Notes: a model not told the origin generated them from the sequence alone. Shown: positions 1 through 5,130, numbered from the stretch's first letter. The stretch: DNA of 8,047 nt from Candidatus Kaiserbacteria bacterium (GCA_003561715.1 PWVU01000117.1:1-8047), one strand, 5' to 3'. Made by a program: numbers and translations.

Positions 1-14
1 TGCCAAACAAAAAT

Positions 15-383
15 ATGGTGAGTTGGTTTGAGATTTATGTCGATGACATGGACCGGGCAAAGACGTTTTATGAGACGGTGTTGGGTTGCGAGCTTACAGC
101 GATGCCGATGGATGAGGATATGTGTATGACCATGATGGCGTTCCCGTGGACCGAGGATGGGGCGGGGGCGGCAGGTGCCTTGGTAAAAAGCGATATGCGC
201 AAACCGAGTGCGGAGGGCACGGCAATCTACTTTGATTCTGAAGATTGCGACACCGAGCTTGCGCGTGTTGAGAGCGCAGGCGGCGCAATTGTTTTGCCCA
301 AAACTGCCGCGGGCGAGTACGGCTTCTTCTGTATGTTTTCAGATACGGAGGGGAATACTGTCGGGTTTTTCTCAAAGGAATAG
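15..383 (+). CDS. VOC-family (glyoxalase/bleomycin-resistance fold) protein
   Basis: 122-residue single-domain protein. The N-terminus WFEIYVDDMDRAKTFYETVL is the classic beta-alpha opening of a vicinal-oxygen-chelate half, and the second half (about residues 66-120) gives the matching GTAIYF strand, a helix ending near SAGG, and the closing FFCMFSDTEGNTVGFFS hairpin typical of PF00903-like proteins. Length fits a two-module VOC subunit that normally dimerises. Enzymes of the superfamily bind a metal through His/Glu residues. Here histidine is absent altogether; Glu6 and other acidic residues are the only obvious candidate ligands, so a glyoxalase I reaction should not be assumed. The ATG at 15 is chosen because the family starts at this strand; only 14 bases precede it, so its promoter is outside the window. 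Its TAG stop directly abuts the left arm of the inverted repeat beginning at 384. Family call is firm, substrate unknown. Confidence 0.9.
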   Translation: MVSWFEIYVDDMDRAKTFYETVLGCELTAMPMDEDMCMTMMAFPWTEDGAGAAGALVKSDMRKPSAEGTAIYFDSEDCDTELARVESAGGAIVLPKTAAGEYGFFCMFSDTEGNTVGFFSKE

Positions 384-417
384 CTTAGAGCATGTTGAAA
401 GCTCCGCCTACTTTGTT

Positions 418-433
418 TCCGCCAGCCGGCGGA
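418..433. repeat. Short GC-rich perfect hairpin
   Basis: TCCGCC (418-423), loop AGCC, GGCGGA (428-433): a 6-bp perfect stem with a four-base loop inside the larger inverted repeat. No T-run follows on either side, so it is not a standard intrinsic terminator. Short GC palindromes of this kind can be dispersed repeats in a genome; that cannot be judged from one copy. Confidence 0.45.
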
Positions 434-563
434 TTAGTCATTCACATCTTCACCGTATGTGTAATACGCCTCAGATTTTCATTCCTCGGCTTCTTTACAG
501 GAACAGTCCACTCATTGGATCTTTTATTTCGCTTCTCTCATAAAAGCTCTCAATGAGCCTTGC

Positions 564-604
564 GAAGCTCCAGGTATTCGCTTCTCACGCGTATCTGGAG
601 CTTT
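564..604. other. Strong hairpin competing with the long-range inverted repeat
   Basis: 564-576 (GAAGCTCCAGGTA) pairs with 592-604 (TATCTGGAGCTTT, ending at 604) over 13 positions including two G-U type pairs, closing a 15-base loop (577-591). The right half is shared with the right arm of the inverted repeat at 597-619, so this local hairpin and the long-range pairing exclude each other. There is no T-run after it. It could stabilise the 3' end of the VOC transcript. Confidence 0.55.
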
Positions 605-637
605 CAGACACGCTCTAAGTAGCAAATAGAAACTGCG

Positions 638-689
638 TCACAGTAAAGAGACACGCGAGCGGATGCAAACGTGCCTCTTTGAATTGTGA
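638..689. terminator. Long hairpin between convergent genes; possible bidirectional terminator
   Basis: AAAGAGACACG (645-655) pairs with CGTGCCTCTTT (670-680): 10 of 11 pairs as written on the plus strand, and 11 of 11 in minus-strand RNA, where the odd position becomes G-U. An outer TCACA (638-642)/TGTGA (685-689) stem extends it across a small internal loop. The stem ends in AAA/TTT on both sides, so each strand reads a short U-rich 3' shoulder, although no long U-tract follows. Its place between two genes that converge (stops at 383 and 786) favours a transcription end for either or both. Confidence 0.4.
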
Positions 690-785
690 TCAATACAGTG
701 CGTTGTTGTTCGCACCATTTACAATCGATTTGAAAACCGTAGCAGACGTCATCCGTCTACGAAGATGAAATACTGAACGAACTTT

Positions 786-1289
786 TTATTTTTTAGTTTC
801 TTGAAAGAACACCCAGGTGGAATTGAATTCGCTCCACCAATTTCTCTCCTTGCCAGCATCAATGCAAATCAACCTGTAGCCATGTGGACTCCAGTAGAGG
901 TAAAATCTCCCCGGGGTTAATGATGGAATTGTAGGAGATGAAATGCGAGGCATCGCAATCATCAACACCTCGTCAGGCTTCAAGAGGTCCGGATGCTGGA
1001 GCGCTAATCCCATCGCCAGCTCGATCGCCAATCGCGAGTCGGTGCGTTCAAGACCAAAGGAGCGCGCTTTTTGCATAACCTCATCGGTACTTCTATTGTT
1101 TCTCAACCCAAGTGCTTCAGGGTGGAGTCGAAACGCTTTGTATTGTAGAGGCTTTGGCCGGCGCCTAAAGCCGAGCTTTTTGACAAACGGCGCAGTTAAC
1201 GAATCGATAAGAACCCCGCTCTTCTTCAGAGCAACCCAAGCGCTCGCGGTGTCGTTGTTTCCGATGACAAGCTCTCGCCAAATTTCCAT
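786..1289 (-). CDS. Unrecognised small protein, no assigned function
   Basis: A 167-residue protein when started at the ATG at 1289-1287 (MEIWRELVIGN). A longer start at 1298 gives three more residues (MAE). The shorter start is preferred because GAAGGA (minus strand, 1303-1298) then lies 8 bases upstream, ideal Shine-Dalgarno spacing; with the longer start it would overlap the ATG. I do not recognise the family. The N-terminal half is helical and basic (GFRRRPKPLQYK, FRLHPEALGLRNNRS), the middle (about DSRLAIELAMGLALQHPDLL) is probably a helix, and the C-terminal third is rich in aromatics with strand-like segments (RFYLYWSPHGYRLICID, NWWSEFNSTWVFF). There is no signal peptide or membrane segment, and no catalytic motif I can name. 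It stands alone on the minus strand, with a perfect inverted repeat at 1323-1370 in its promoter region, implying its own regulation. It may be an accessory gene. That it is a real gene is supported by the SD match and the operator-like repeat. Confidence 0.65.
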   Translation of the reverse strand: MEIWRELVIGNNDTASAWVALKKSGVLIDSLTAPFVKKLGFRRRPKPLQYKAFRLHPEALGLRNNRSTDEVMQKARSFGLERTDSRLAIELAMGLALQHPDLLKPDEVLMIAMPRISSPTIPSLTPGRFYLYWSPHGYRLICIDAGKERNWWSEFNSTWVFFQETKK

Positions 1290-1297
1290 TTCCGCCA

Positions 1298-1303
1298 TCC
1301 TTC
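1298..1303 (-). promoter_or_regulatory. Shine-Dalgarno GAAGGA deciding the start of the minus-strand gene
   Basis: On the minus strand GAAGGA spans 1303-1298, 8 bases before the ATG at 1289. It is the clearest ribosome binding site in the window; most other genes have none that is evident. It also overlaps the alternative ATG at 1298, arguing against that start. Confidence 0.55.
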
Positions 1304-1322
1304 ACATATCCTGTGATCGTGA

Positions 1323-1370
1323 TTGACCACAGTCAATACGCAACACATATTGCTTATTGACTGTGGTCAA
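1323..1370. promoter_or_regulatory. Perfect 16-bp inverted repeat, probable operator
   Basis: TTGACCACAGTCAATA (1323-1338) and its exact reverse complement TATTGACTGTGGTCAA (1355-1370) are separated by 16 bases. Each arm is itself a dyad, TTGAC-N4-GTCAA, so the site reads as two copies of a dimeric-repressor half-palindrome with centres 34 bp apart. It sits about 34-81 bases upstream of the minus-strand start codon at 1289. Each arm also contains a TTGAC(C/T) -35-like hexamer on both strands; on the plus strand TTGACC (1323-1328) has a CATATT -10-like sequence 17 bases on (1346-1351). The likely reading is an operator bound by one or two dimers that represses the adjacent gene. A cruciform-forming or insertion-end repeat is the alternative. 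No regulator gene is visible in the window. Confidence 0.65.
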
Positions 1371-1497
1371 AGATGCATAAGAACAAACCCGATCGCTAGA
1401 AAAGCACAGTACTGCATTTTTTACAATGCATCACCCAAATTTATGAAGTAATATATACTGTTAATCAATACGTTCACAAGTTAAGTTACTAACCTTT

Positions 1498-1512
1498 TGC
1501 TATACTTTCTCA
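1498..1512 (+). promoter_or_regulatory. Extended -10 promoter abutting ATG, leaderless start
   Basis: TGC-TATACT (1498-1506) matches an extended -10 element (TGn-TATAAT, 5 of 6). Only six bases (1507-1512) separate it from the ATG at 1513, so the predicted transcription start falls on or beside the A of the start codon and the mRNA would be leaderless. No convincing -35 box is seen (AAGTTA at 17-bp spacing), which is normal for extended -10 promoters. Confidence 0.6.
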
Positions 1513-2058
1513 ATGACCACGTACGTTGCGCTGTTGCGCGGGATCAATGTTGGGGGAAATAACAAAGTCGAGATGGCGCGCTTAAAGACGGAGGTTGAAG
1601 CGTTGGGCTATACGCAAGTCGCTACGTATATAAATAGTGGGAATGTGGTCTTTGCAACTAAAGAAACCGACATCGCGAAGATCGCAAAGAAGATCGAGCG
1701 CGTGATCGAAAAGACATTTCATCTCAGTATTTCGGTTGTGGTGCGTTCGCATGCACAGATCAAAAAAGTGTGCACGGCAATTCCCGACGAATGGCAGAAT
1801 AATGCTGAGCAAAAAACCGACGTGATGTTTTTATGGGAGGCGTACGATAGCAAGAAAAGTCTCTCGCTCGTAACAATCAATCCTGACGTTGACACGGTGA
1901 AATATGTTGCGGGTGCTATTGTCTGGCATCTCAAAAAATCCGACTACAACAAAAGCGGCATGCACGACATCATTGGTACTGAGCTGTACAAGCATGTGAC
2001 GGTCCGTAATGTGAATACGGTCCGCAAGCTCAAAGGCATGATGGAGCAATCAGAATAA
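1513..2058 (+). CDS. DUF1697 domain-containing protein
   Basis: A 181-residue protein covering one whole DUF1697 (PF08002) domain, the usual length of the family. Diagnostic segments are the N-terminal YVALLRGINVGGNNKVEMAR (residues 4-23), the following YINSGNVVF (about 39-47), the central VVVRSHAQIKKV, and the C-terminal NKSGMHDIIGTELYKHVTVRN followed by the NTVRKL motif. The family is widespread and cytosolic, and its biochemical role is not established, so no function is assigned. The start is fixed by the family: its proteins begin almost exactly at this Met, and the ATG lies six bases after an extended -10 element, giving a leaderless transcript. It is monocistronic as far as can be seen, with a 117-bp gap before the next gene. 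No truncation or frameshift. Confidence 0.93.
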   Translation: MTTYVALLRGINVGGNNKVEMARLKTEVEALGYTQVATYINSGNVVFATKETDIAKIAKKIERVIEKTFHLSISVVVRSHAQIKKVCTAIPDEWQNNAEQKTDVMFLWEAYDSKKSLSLVTINPDVDTVKYVAGAIVWHLKKSDYNKSGMHDIIGTELYKHVTVRNVNTVRKLKGMMEQSE

Positions 2059-2065
2059 TCAGATT

Positions 2066-2095
2066 AAAAAAAGCACACGATGAGGGTTGTGTACT
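2066..2095 (-). terminator. Minus-strand intrinsic-terminator-like stem with U-tract
   Basis: Read on the minus strand, AGTACAC (2095-2089) and GTGTGCT (2078-2072) form a 7-bp stem including one G-U pair around a 10-base loop, followed at once by seven T (2072-2066). This is the form of an intrinsic terminator, but weak in GC. No minus-strand gene ends here; on the plus strand the stem lacks a U-tail. It may be coincidental, or may stop antisense transcription from the next gene. Confidence 0.3.
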
Positions 2096-2110
2096 ATAAG
2101 CGGAGCATGA

Positions 2111-2139
2111 TTGGACGAAATGGAGATGTGTGGTACGGT
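2111..2139 (+). promoter_or_regulatory. Possible promoter for the TSP3-repeat gene
   Basis: TTGGAC (2111-2116), 17-bp spacer, then TGG-TACGGT (2131-2139) resembling an extended -10. This would give a leader of about 30 bases before the ATG at 2176. Matches to consensus are only partial. A competing possibility is an AT-rich -10 closer to the ATG (AACTAT 2165-2170), which would make this transcript leaderless too. Confidence 0.3.
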
Positions 2140-2175
2140 TCAGAGCATACTAGAGTAATCTCTCAACTATAGCGT

Positions 2176-3414
2176 ATGTATTTCAAAACCACGCAGTTCT
2201 CATTATTTGCCGCCCTGAGTATGGTGCTCGGCATGGCGCTATTGGCGTTTATTGTGGCACTTGCGCCACATGTGCTTCTCGCGCAGGATCGCGCTGAAAG
2301 AGGTGAGGCTGACCGAACAGATTCTGCTGAAGCAAGTCGTGCAACGGCGGCGAGTCCTGATGAGCCGAATGTGTGCGATGGCGTGACGTGCCCGGACGGT
2401 AGCTGCGCCGCCACGAGAGACGAGTGTGTTGCCGAGGCAACCATTAGTCCTGATGTATACGCGGACACTGAACGTGAGGACCGTGCCGTGAGCGAAGGTC
2501 GAGACCTTGATAGCGATGGCGATACGGTACTCGATCTTGATGAAGGTGTTCGTGTTCCTCCGACCGATACTGATGGCGACGGCGTACCGGACTTTCGTGA
2601 TACGGATAGCGACGGGGATGGTATCCCAGATCGTGCGGGAACGCACAATTCATCGCGCTCCAATGAGACAGAAGGAAGAGCTATGGGCGATGCTGTTGGC
2701 AATGACGATGAGATCGAAGAAGATGATGACGATATACGCCCGGCACAGGATTACAATTCAACGCGAAGCAATCGTCGAAAGAATGTCTTTGATGATGGCA
2801 GCGATACCGATCGGCCCGAGGGAGTGATGCGAGCGGGCGCATTCATAAAAATTGATGGCGTTGAAGGCGAAAGTACTACAAGAGCCGGTGTGGACGGGGA
2901 GGTAGTGTGTTGGGGACGTGCGGAATCAGCCGACGGTACGGAATATCGGTGGGGACGCGGGCTTTGTGTTGCGCTTGAGGCAACTGAGCGAGCTGAAGCA
3001 AGTGAGACTGCCCGAACACGCATTGCGGCGCTTCAAGTGCGTGGTGACGAGGTGCGCGCATGGAGCGAAGAAGAGCGCTCTGCGTGGCGTGTGTATCGTG
3101 CCGAGCAGGCTACCTCCACTCGTGAAGAGCGTGTGGCCGAGCATGTGATCGAGCGCACACTTGCTGACGAGCGTATTCGTGAGGTGCGCACGGACGACGA
3201 AGGAGTGGAGATGCGCTACCGAGCACAATTGCGTCTCTTGGGATTCATCCCGATGGAGCGCGAGGTAGCGGCGCGTGCTGAAGCCGATGGCGAGATCTCG
3301 ATCGACTACCCATGGTACAGCTTCTTGGCGACCAAGCCTGATCGTACTCGTATCCAAAACTTCCTGCGCGACACCATGGATATTCTCGTCCTTGTCCCCG
3401 GCCGCGCGGGGTAG
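2176..3414 (+). CDS. Secreted/membrane-anchored protein with Cys motif, TSP3 repeats and Hcp-like segment
   Basis: 412 residues. Residues 1-36 form a signal sequence or anchor (hydrophobic core about 9-30, then HVLLAQD, a plausible ALA-like cleavage region). Residues 67-84 hold four cysteines spaced C-x4-C-x4-C-x6-C around CPDGSC, probably two disulfides outside the membrane. Residues 110-152 are acidic calcium-binding thrombospondin type 3 repeats (DLDSDGDTVLDLDE; DTDGDGVPDF; DTDSDGDGIPD). Two copies of an N-S-[ST]-R-S-N motif follow (158-163, 194-199) around an acidic tract. Residues 222-247 (FIKIDGVEGEST, then GEVVCW) resemble the beginning of the Hcp/T6SS_HCP family. Cys245 and Cys264 could form another disulfide. 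Residues 268-370 are charged, Arg/Glu-rich and helical; the C-terminus has a strand-like ISIDYPWYSFLATK. Likely an extracytoplasmic surface protein; partner and role unknown. It stands alone between DUF1697 and the decarboxylase. Domain calls are firm for the signal and TSP3, tentative for the Hcp-like part. Confidence 0.85.
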   Translation: MYFKTTQFSLFAALSMVLGMALLAFIVALAPHVLLAQDRAERGEADRTDSAEASRATAASPDEPNVCDGVTCPDGSCAATRDECVAEATISPDVYADTEREDRAVSEGRDLDSDGDTVLDLDEGVRVPPTDTDGDGVPDFRDTDSDGDGIPDRAGTHNSSRSNETEGRAMGDAVGNDDEIEEDDDDIRPAQDYNSTRSNRRKNVFDDGSDTDRPEGVMRAGAFIKIDGVEGESTTRAGVDGEVVCWGRAESADGTEYRWGRGLCVALEATERAEASETARTRIAALQVRGDEVRAWSEEERSAWRVYRAEQATSTREERVAEHVIERTLADERIREVRTDDEGVEMRYRAQLRLLGFIPMEREVAARAEADGEISIDYPWYSFLATKPDRTRIQNFLRDTMDILVLVPGRAG

Positions 3415-3494
3415 TGTAGCTGCTTCTTGAACATAGAGAAGAATCGTAAGACACATAGCGGTGAATGTCTCTTATGAACTGAGCATATGTTCTG

Positions 3495-3509
3495 TGTTAT
3501 AGTCACCGT
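3495..3509 (+). promoter_or_regulatory. Extended -10 promoter abutting ATG of the decarboxylase, leaderless start
   Basis: TGT-TATAGT (3495-3503), then six bases (3504-3509), then ATG at 3510. The geometry is the same as upstream of the DUF1697 gene. An in-frame TGA at 3480-3482 rules out a longer reading frame with another ATG start, so the pairing of this promoter with this start is well constrained. TGAACT (3475-3480) at 17-bp spacing is at best a weak -35. Confidence 0.6.
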
Positions 3510-4631
3510 ATGCCCCCGCGCTACGAATACTCCCGCTCTGCGATACAGGAGCGCATCGACGAGCTCACCGGTCTGCAAGCGCCGTTTGGTCTGACCGTGC
3601 GCTACGCGATGAAAGCCAATCCGCATTCGGCGATCATTGCGATGATGCATGAGGGTGGGGTGCATTTTGACGCAAGCTCAAGCTATGAGGCGAGCGAGCT
3701 ACTTGCGGCAGGTATTCCCGGCGCACACATCTCGCTTTCGTCCCAGCAGTCGCCACACATTTTTCCCGAGCTTCTCTCGAAGGGTGTGCAGTTTGTTGCG
3801 ACATCGCTTCATCAGCTTGATCAGTTCTTACAAGAGAAGTATCGACCGAGCGAGGTTGCGCTTCGCATCAATCCCGACATGGGGCAGGGACAAATCAAAC
3901 GCCTCTCGACCGGTGGGCGGTCGGCGAGCTTCGGTATTTGGCATGAGTATATTCCCGAGTGTTTAAAGCGGTGCTCGGATGCGGGTGTGCGTGTGACACG
4001 CTTGCACATCCATGTAGGCTCGGGTGCCGATCCTTCGATATGGGGTGAGGTGATGGATCGTGCGCTTTCGGTCGTGCGACTTTTGCCGGACGTGACCACG
4101 CTCGATATCGGCGGGGGCTACAAGGTCGCGCGTGTGGAAGGCGAGCGGGAAGCCGATATGCCGGCGATCATGGCGGCATTCTTCGAGAAGCTCACCGCCT
4201 TTGCGAGTGAGACAGGGCGGGAGCTTCACCTTGAGATCGAGCCGGGGACGTACTTCATTGCGCATGCGGGTACTCTGGTCGCAGAGGTTGACGACGTTGT
4301 CGATACCGGTGCCGAGGGCTACACGTTCTTGCGCCTCAATACCGGCATGAATGATTTTTTGCGCAGTACTTTGTACGGTGCGCGCCATCGCATTGAGGTG
4401 ATGAATGACGCGACTGAGACCGCCGAGTATGTGGTCGTGGGGCACAACTGCGAATCAGGTGATATTTTCACCCCCGCTCATGGGAATCCCGAGGAGATCG
4501 AAACGGTCACCCTTAAGCTAGCGCAGATAGGACACGAGGTGCGCATCTATGACACGGGTGCTTACTGTGCCAGTATGCGGGCTCGTGGCTACAATTCATT
4601 TCCCGATGCTACTGAAGTGATGGTTGACTAG
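3510..4631 (+). CDS. lysA: PLP-dependent decarboxylase, diaminopimelate decarboxylase-like
   Basis: 373 residues, fold type III PLP enzyme (alanine-racemase-like barrel plus C-terminal beta domain). Visible landmarks: YAMKANP with Lys35 as the PLP Schiff base; HIHVGSG with His168; the phosphate-binding DIGGG (199-203); EPG (244-246); RSTLY (285-289); the catalytic GHNCESGD with Cys314/Glu315; and GAY (350-352), with YNSFP and EVMVD at the end. Diaminopimelate decarboxylase converts meso-diaminopimelate to lysine and CO2 in the cytosol. Differences from typical LysA: the protein starts at the first Arg-x-Tyr strand and lacks the usual extra N-terminal 25-40 residues, and the residue after EPG is Thr247 where LysA usually has a substrate-contacting Arg. 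Other substrate-side residues (Arg285, Tyr289, Glu315, Tyr352) are kept. No other lysine-pathway gene is nearby, so salvage or a related substrate (carboxynorspermidine, ornithine or arginine type) remains possible. GC-rich compared with the gene after it. Confidence 0.85.
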   Translation: MPPRYEYSRSAIQERIDELTGLQAPFGLTVRYAMKANPHSAIIAMMHEGGVHFDASSSYEASELLAAGIPGAHISLSSQQSPHIFPELLSKGVQFVATSLHQLDQFLQEKYRPSEVALRINPDMGQGQIKRLSTGGRSASFGIWHEYIPECLKRCSDAGVRVTRLHIHVGSGADPSIWGEVMDRALSVVRLLPDVTTLDIGGGYKVARVEGEREADMPAIMAAFFEKLTAFASETGRELHLEIEPGTYFIAHAGTLVAEVDDVVDTGAEGYTFLRLNTGMNDFLRSTLYGARHRIEVMNDATETAEYVVVGHNCESGDIFTPAHGNPEEIETVTLKLAQIGHEVRIYDTGAYCASMRARGYNSFPDATEVMVD

Positions 4632-4677
4632 TGTGGATGGTGTCTACTTCGTATTTCATAAATGTAATCAAAGAAAT

Positions 4678-5124
4678 ATGCATAGCACGCTCGTCTACTC
4701 ATTTCGAACAAACAAAGATGTAGATCTGTTTCGTAATGCGGGAATCGGGGTGTTTGAATTTGGAAAACTAAAAGAAGATTTACTGATATTTTGTGAGATG
4801 ATCAAGCAAATTCATCCTACGCGCATTATTGGGATTTCAGCCGTTGTTGGTGAGAGTCGGTTTGAGACAGAGGCTGTAAATGTATTTGGAAAACACGGTA
4901 CAGTAAACATGGGTGGGAGAGATAGATATCAATTGCATGTCCCCACAGAAAAACCGTTTGCGACGTCGAAAAAACCTACTACTTCTTTCTGTAATTGGAC
5001 TATGTACAAGTTATCCGAGGTGGTTGAGGGCTCATCTGCAAACGTAACATTCTTACATTATACCAAAGCAGATCTGCCTCTCGTGCTTGAATATTTGCAA
5101 TCTGCTTCTATGCACAGAGTGTGA
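4678..5124 (+). CDS. Small pyroglutamyl-peptidase I-like (peptidase C15-like) protein
   Basis: 148 residues from the ATG at 4678; a TTG at 4624, overlapping the end of the decarboxylase gene by 8 bases, would add 18 residues with no strand-like family start, so the ATG is preferred, though no clear SD is present. Family evidence comes from the order and spacing of active-site blocks known in pyrrolidone carboxypeptidase: a strand then GESRFETEAVN (Glu63 five residues before Asn68, as in the ITPERVAIN block), TSFCNWTMYKL (Cys105, as in the GTYVCN block) and VTFLHYTKADLP (His127, as in the GFIHVP block). All three catalytic positions are kept. The protein is short (family usually about 200-215) and lacks the TGFEPFGG N-terminal motif, so pyroglutamyl specificity is doubtful. 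It is cytosolic, with no signal peptide. Base composition is more AT-rich than the preceding gene. It could be an active cysteine peptidase, an amidohydrolase of new specificity, or a binding protein. Confidence 0.6.
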   Translation: MHSTLVYSFRTNKDVDLFRNAGIGVFEFGKLKEDLLIFCEMIKQIHPTRIIGISAVVGESRFETEAVNVFGKHGTVNMGGRDRYQLHVPTEKPFATSKKPTTSFCNWTMYKLSEVVEGSSANVTFLHYTKADLPLVLEYLQSASMHRV

Positions 5125-5130
5125 AGACGT

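Larger units (their letters stand above)
384..619. repeat. Long-range inverted repeat flanking about 190 bp; MITE-like or structured RNA
   Basis: Left arm 384-405 (begins CTTAGAGC, ends GAAAGCTCC) and right arm 597-619 (begins GGAGCTTTC, ends GCTCTAAG) are reverse complements: 21 base pairs with one mismatch (A392/C611) and one bulged G (607). A TAG trinucleotide lies immediately outside both arms (381-383 and 620-622), so a 3-bp target duplication is conceivable, but the left TAG is also the stop codon of the VOC gene. The interior codes for nothing recognisable. It may be a small non-autonomous element or a folded 3' untranslated region of the convergent gene pair. The inverted repeat is directly visible; its nature is inference. 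Confidence 0.6.
384..785. other. 402-bp gene-free convergent intergenic region
   Basis: Contains the inverted repeat, two larger hairpins and the small GC hairpin listed separately. Downstream of these, 739-760 holds a further weak stem (AGACG 744-748 / CGTCT 754-758) which, read on the minus strand, is followed by a TTTT after three bases and could be a weak terminator about 26 bases beyond the stop of the minus-strand gene. No convincing open reading frame is present; an open frame running through 208-543 is out of frame with the VOC gene and crosses the repeat arm, so it is not credited. Confidence 0.6.

Noticed and set aside
208..543. Open frame on the plus strand overlapping the end of the VOC gene and the inverted repeat
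   Set aside because: Out of frame with a well-supported VOC gene, low-complexity Ser/Arg-rich peptide with no family likeness, and it crosses the repeat arm and GC hairpin.
943..1326. Plus-strand open frame opposite the minus-strand orphan gene
   Set aside because: The minus-strand frame has a well-spaced SD and an upstream operator-like repeat; the plus frame ends inside that repeat and has no start signal or recognisable product.
1413..1430. TGCATT/AATGCA hairpin with a T-rich loop
   Set aside because: Only six AT-rich pairs and no following T-run; probably chance in an AT-rich intergenic stretch.
2163..2702. Long minus-strand frame opposite the TSP3 gene (also 2926-3456)
   Set aside because: Ser/Pro/Arg-rich composition is the antisense shadow of acidic Asp/Gly/Glu codons; the plus strand has a signal peptide, Cys motif and TSP3 repeats.
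3396..3411. GC-rich hairpin CCCCG...CGGGG at the end of the TSP3 gene as a terminator
   Set aside because: It is inside the last codons, has only a 5-bp stem, and is followed by TAGTGTAGC rather than a T-run.
4624..4677. TTG start for the C15-like gene overlapping the decarboxylase stop
   Set aside because: The extra 18 residues resemble no family start and no SD precedes the TTG; the ATG at 4678 begins directly at the first predicted strand. Not excluded entirely.
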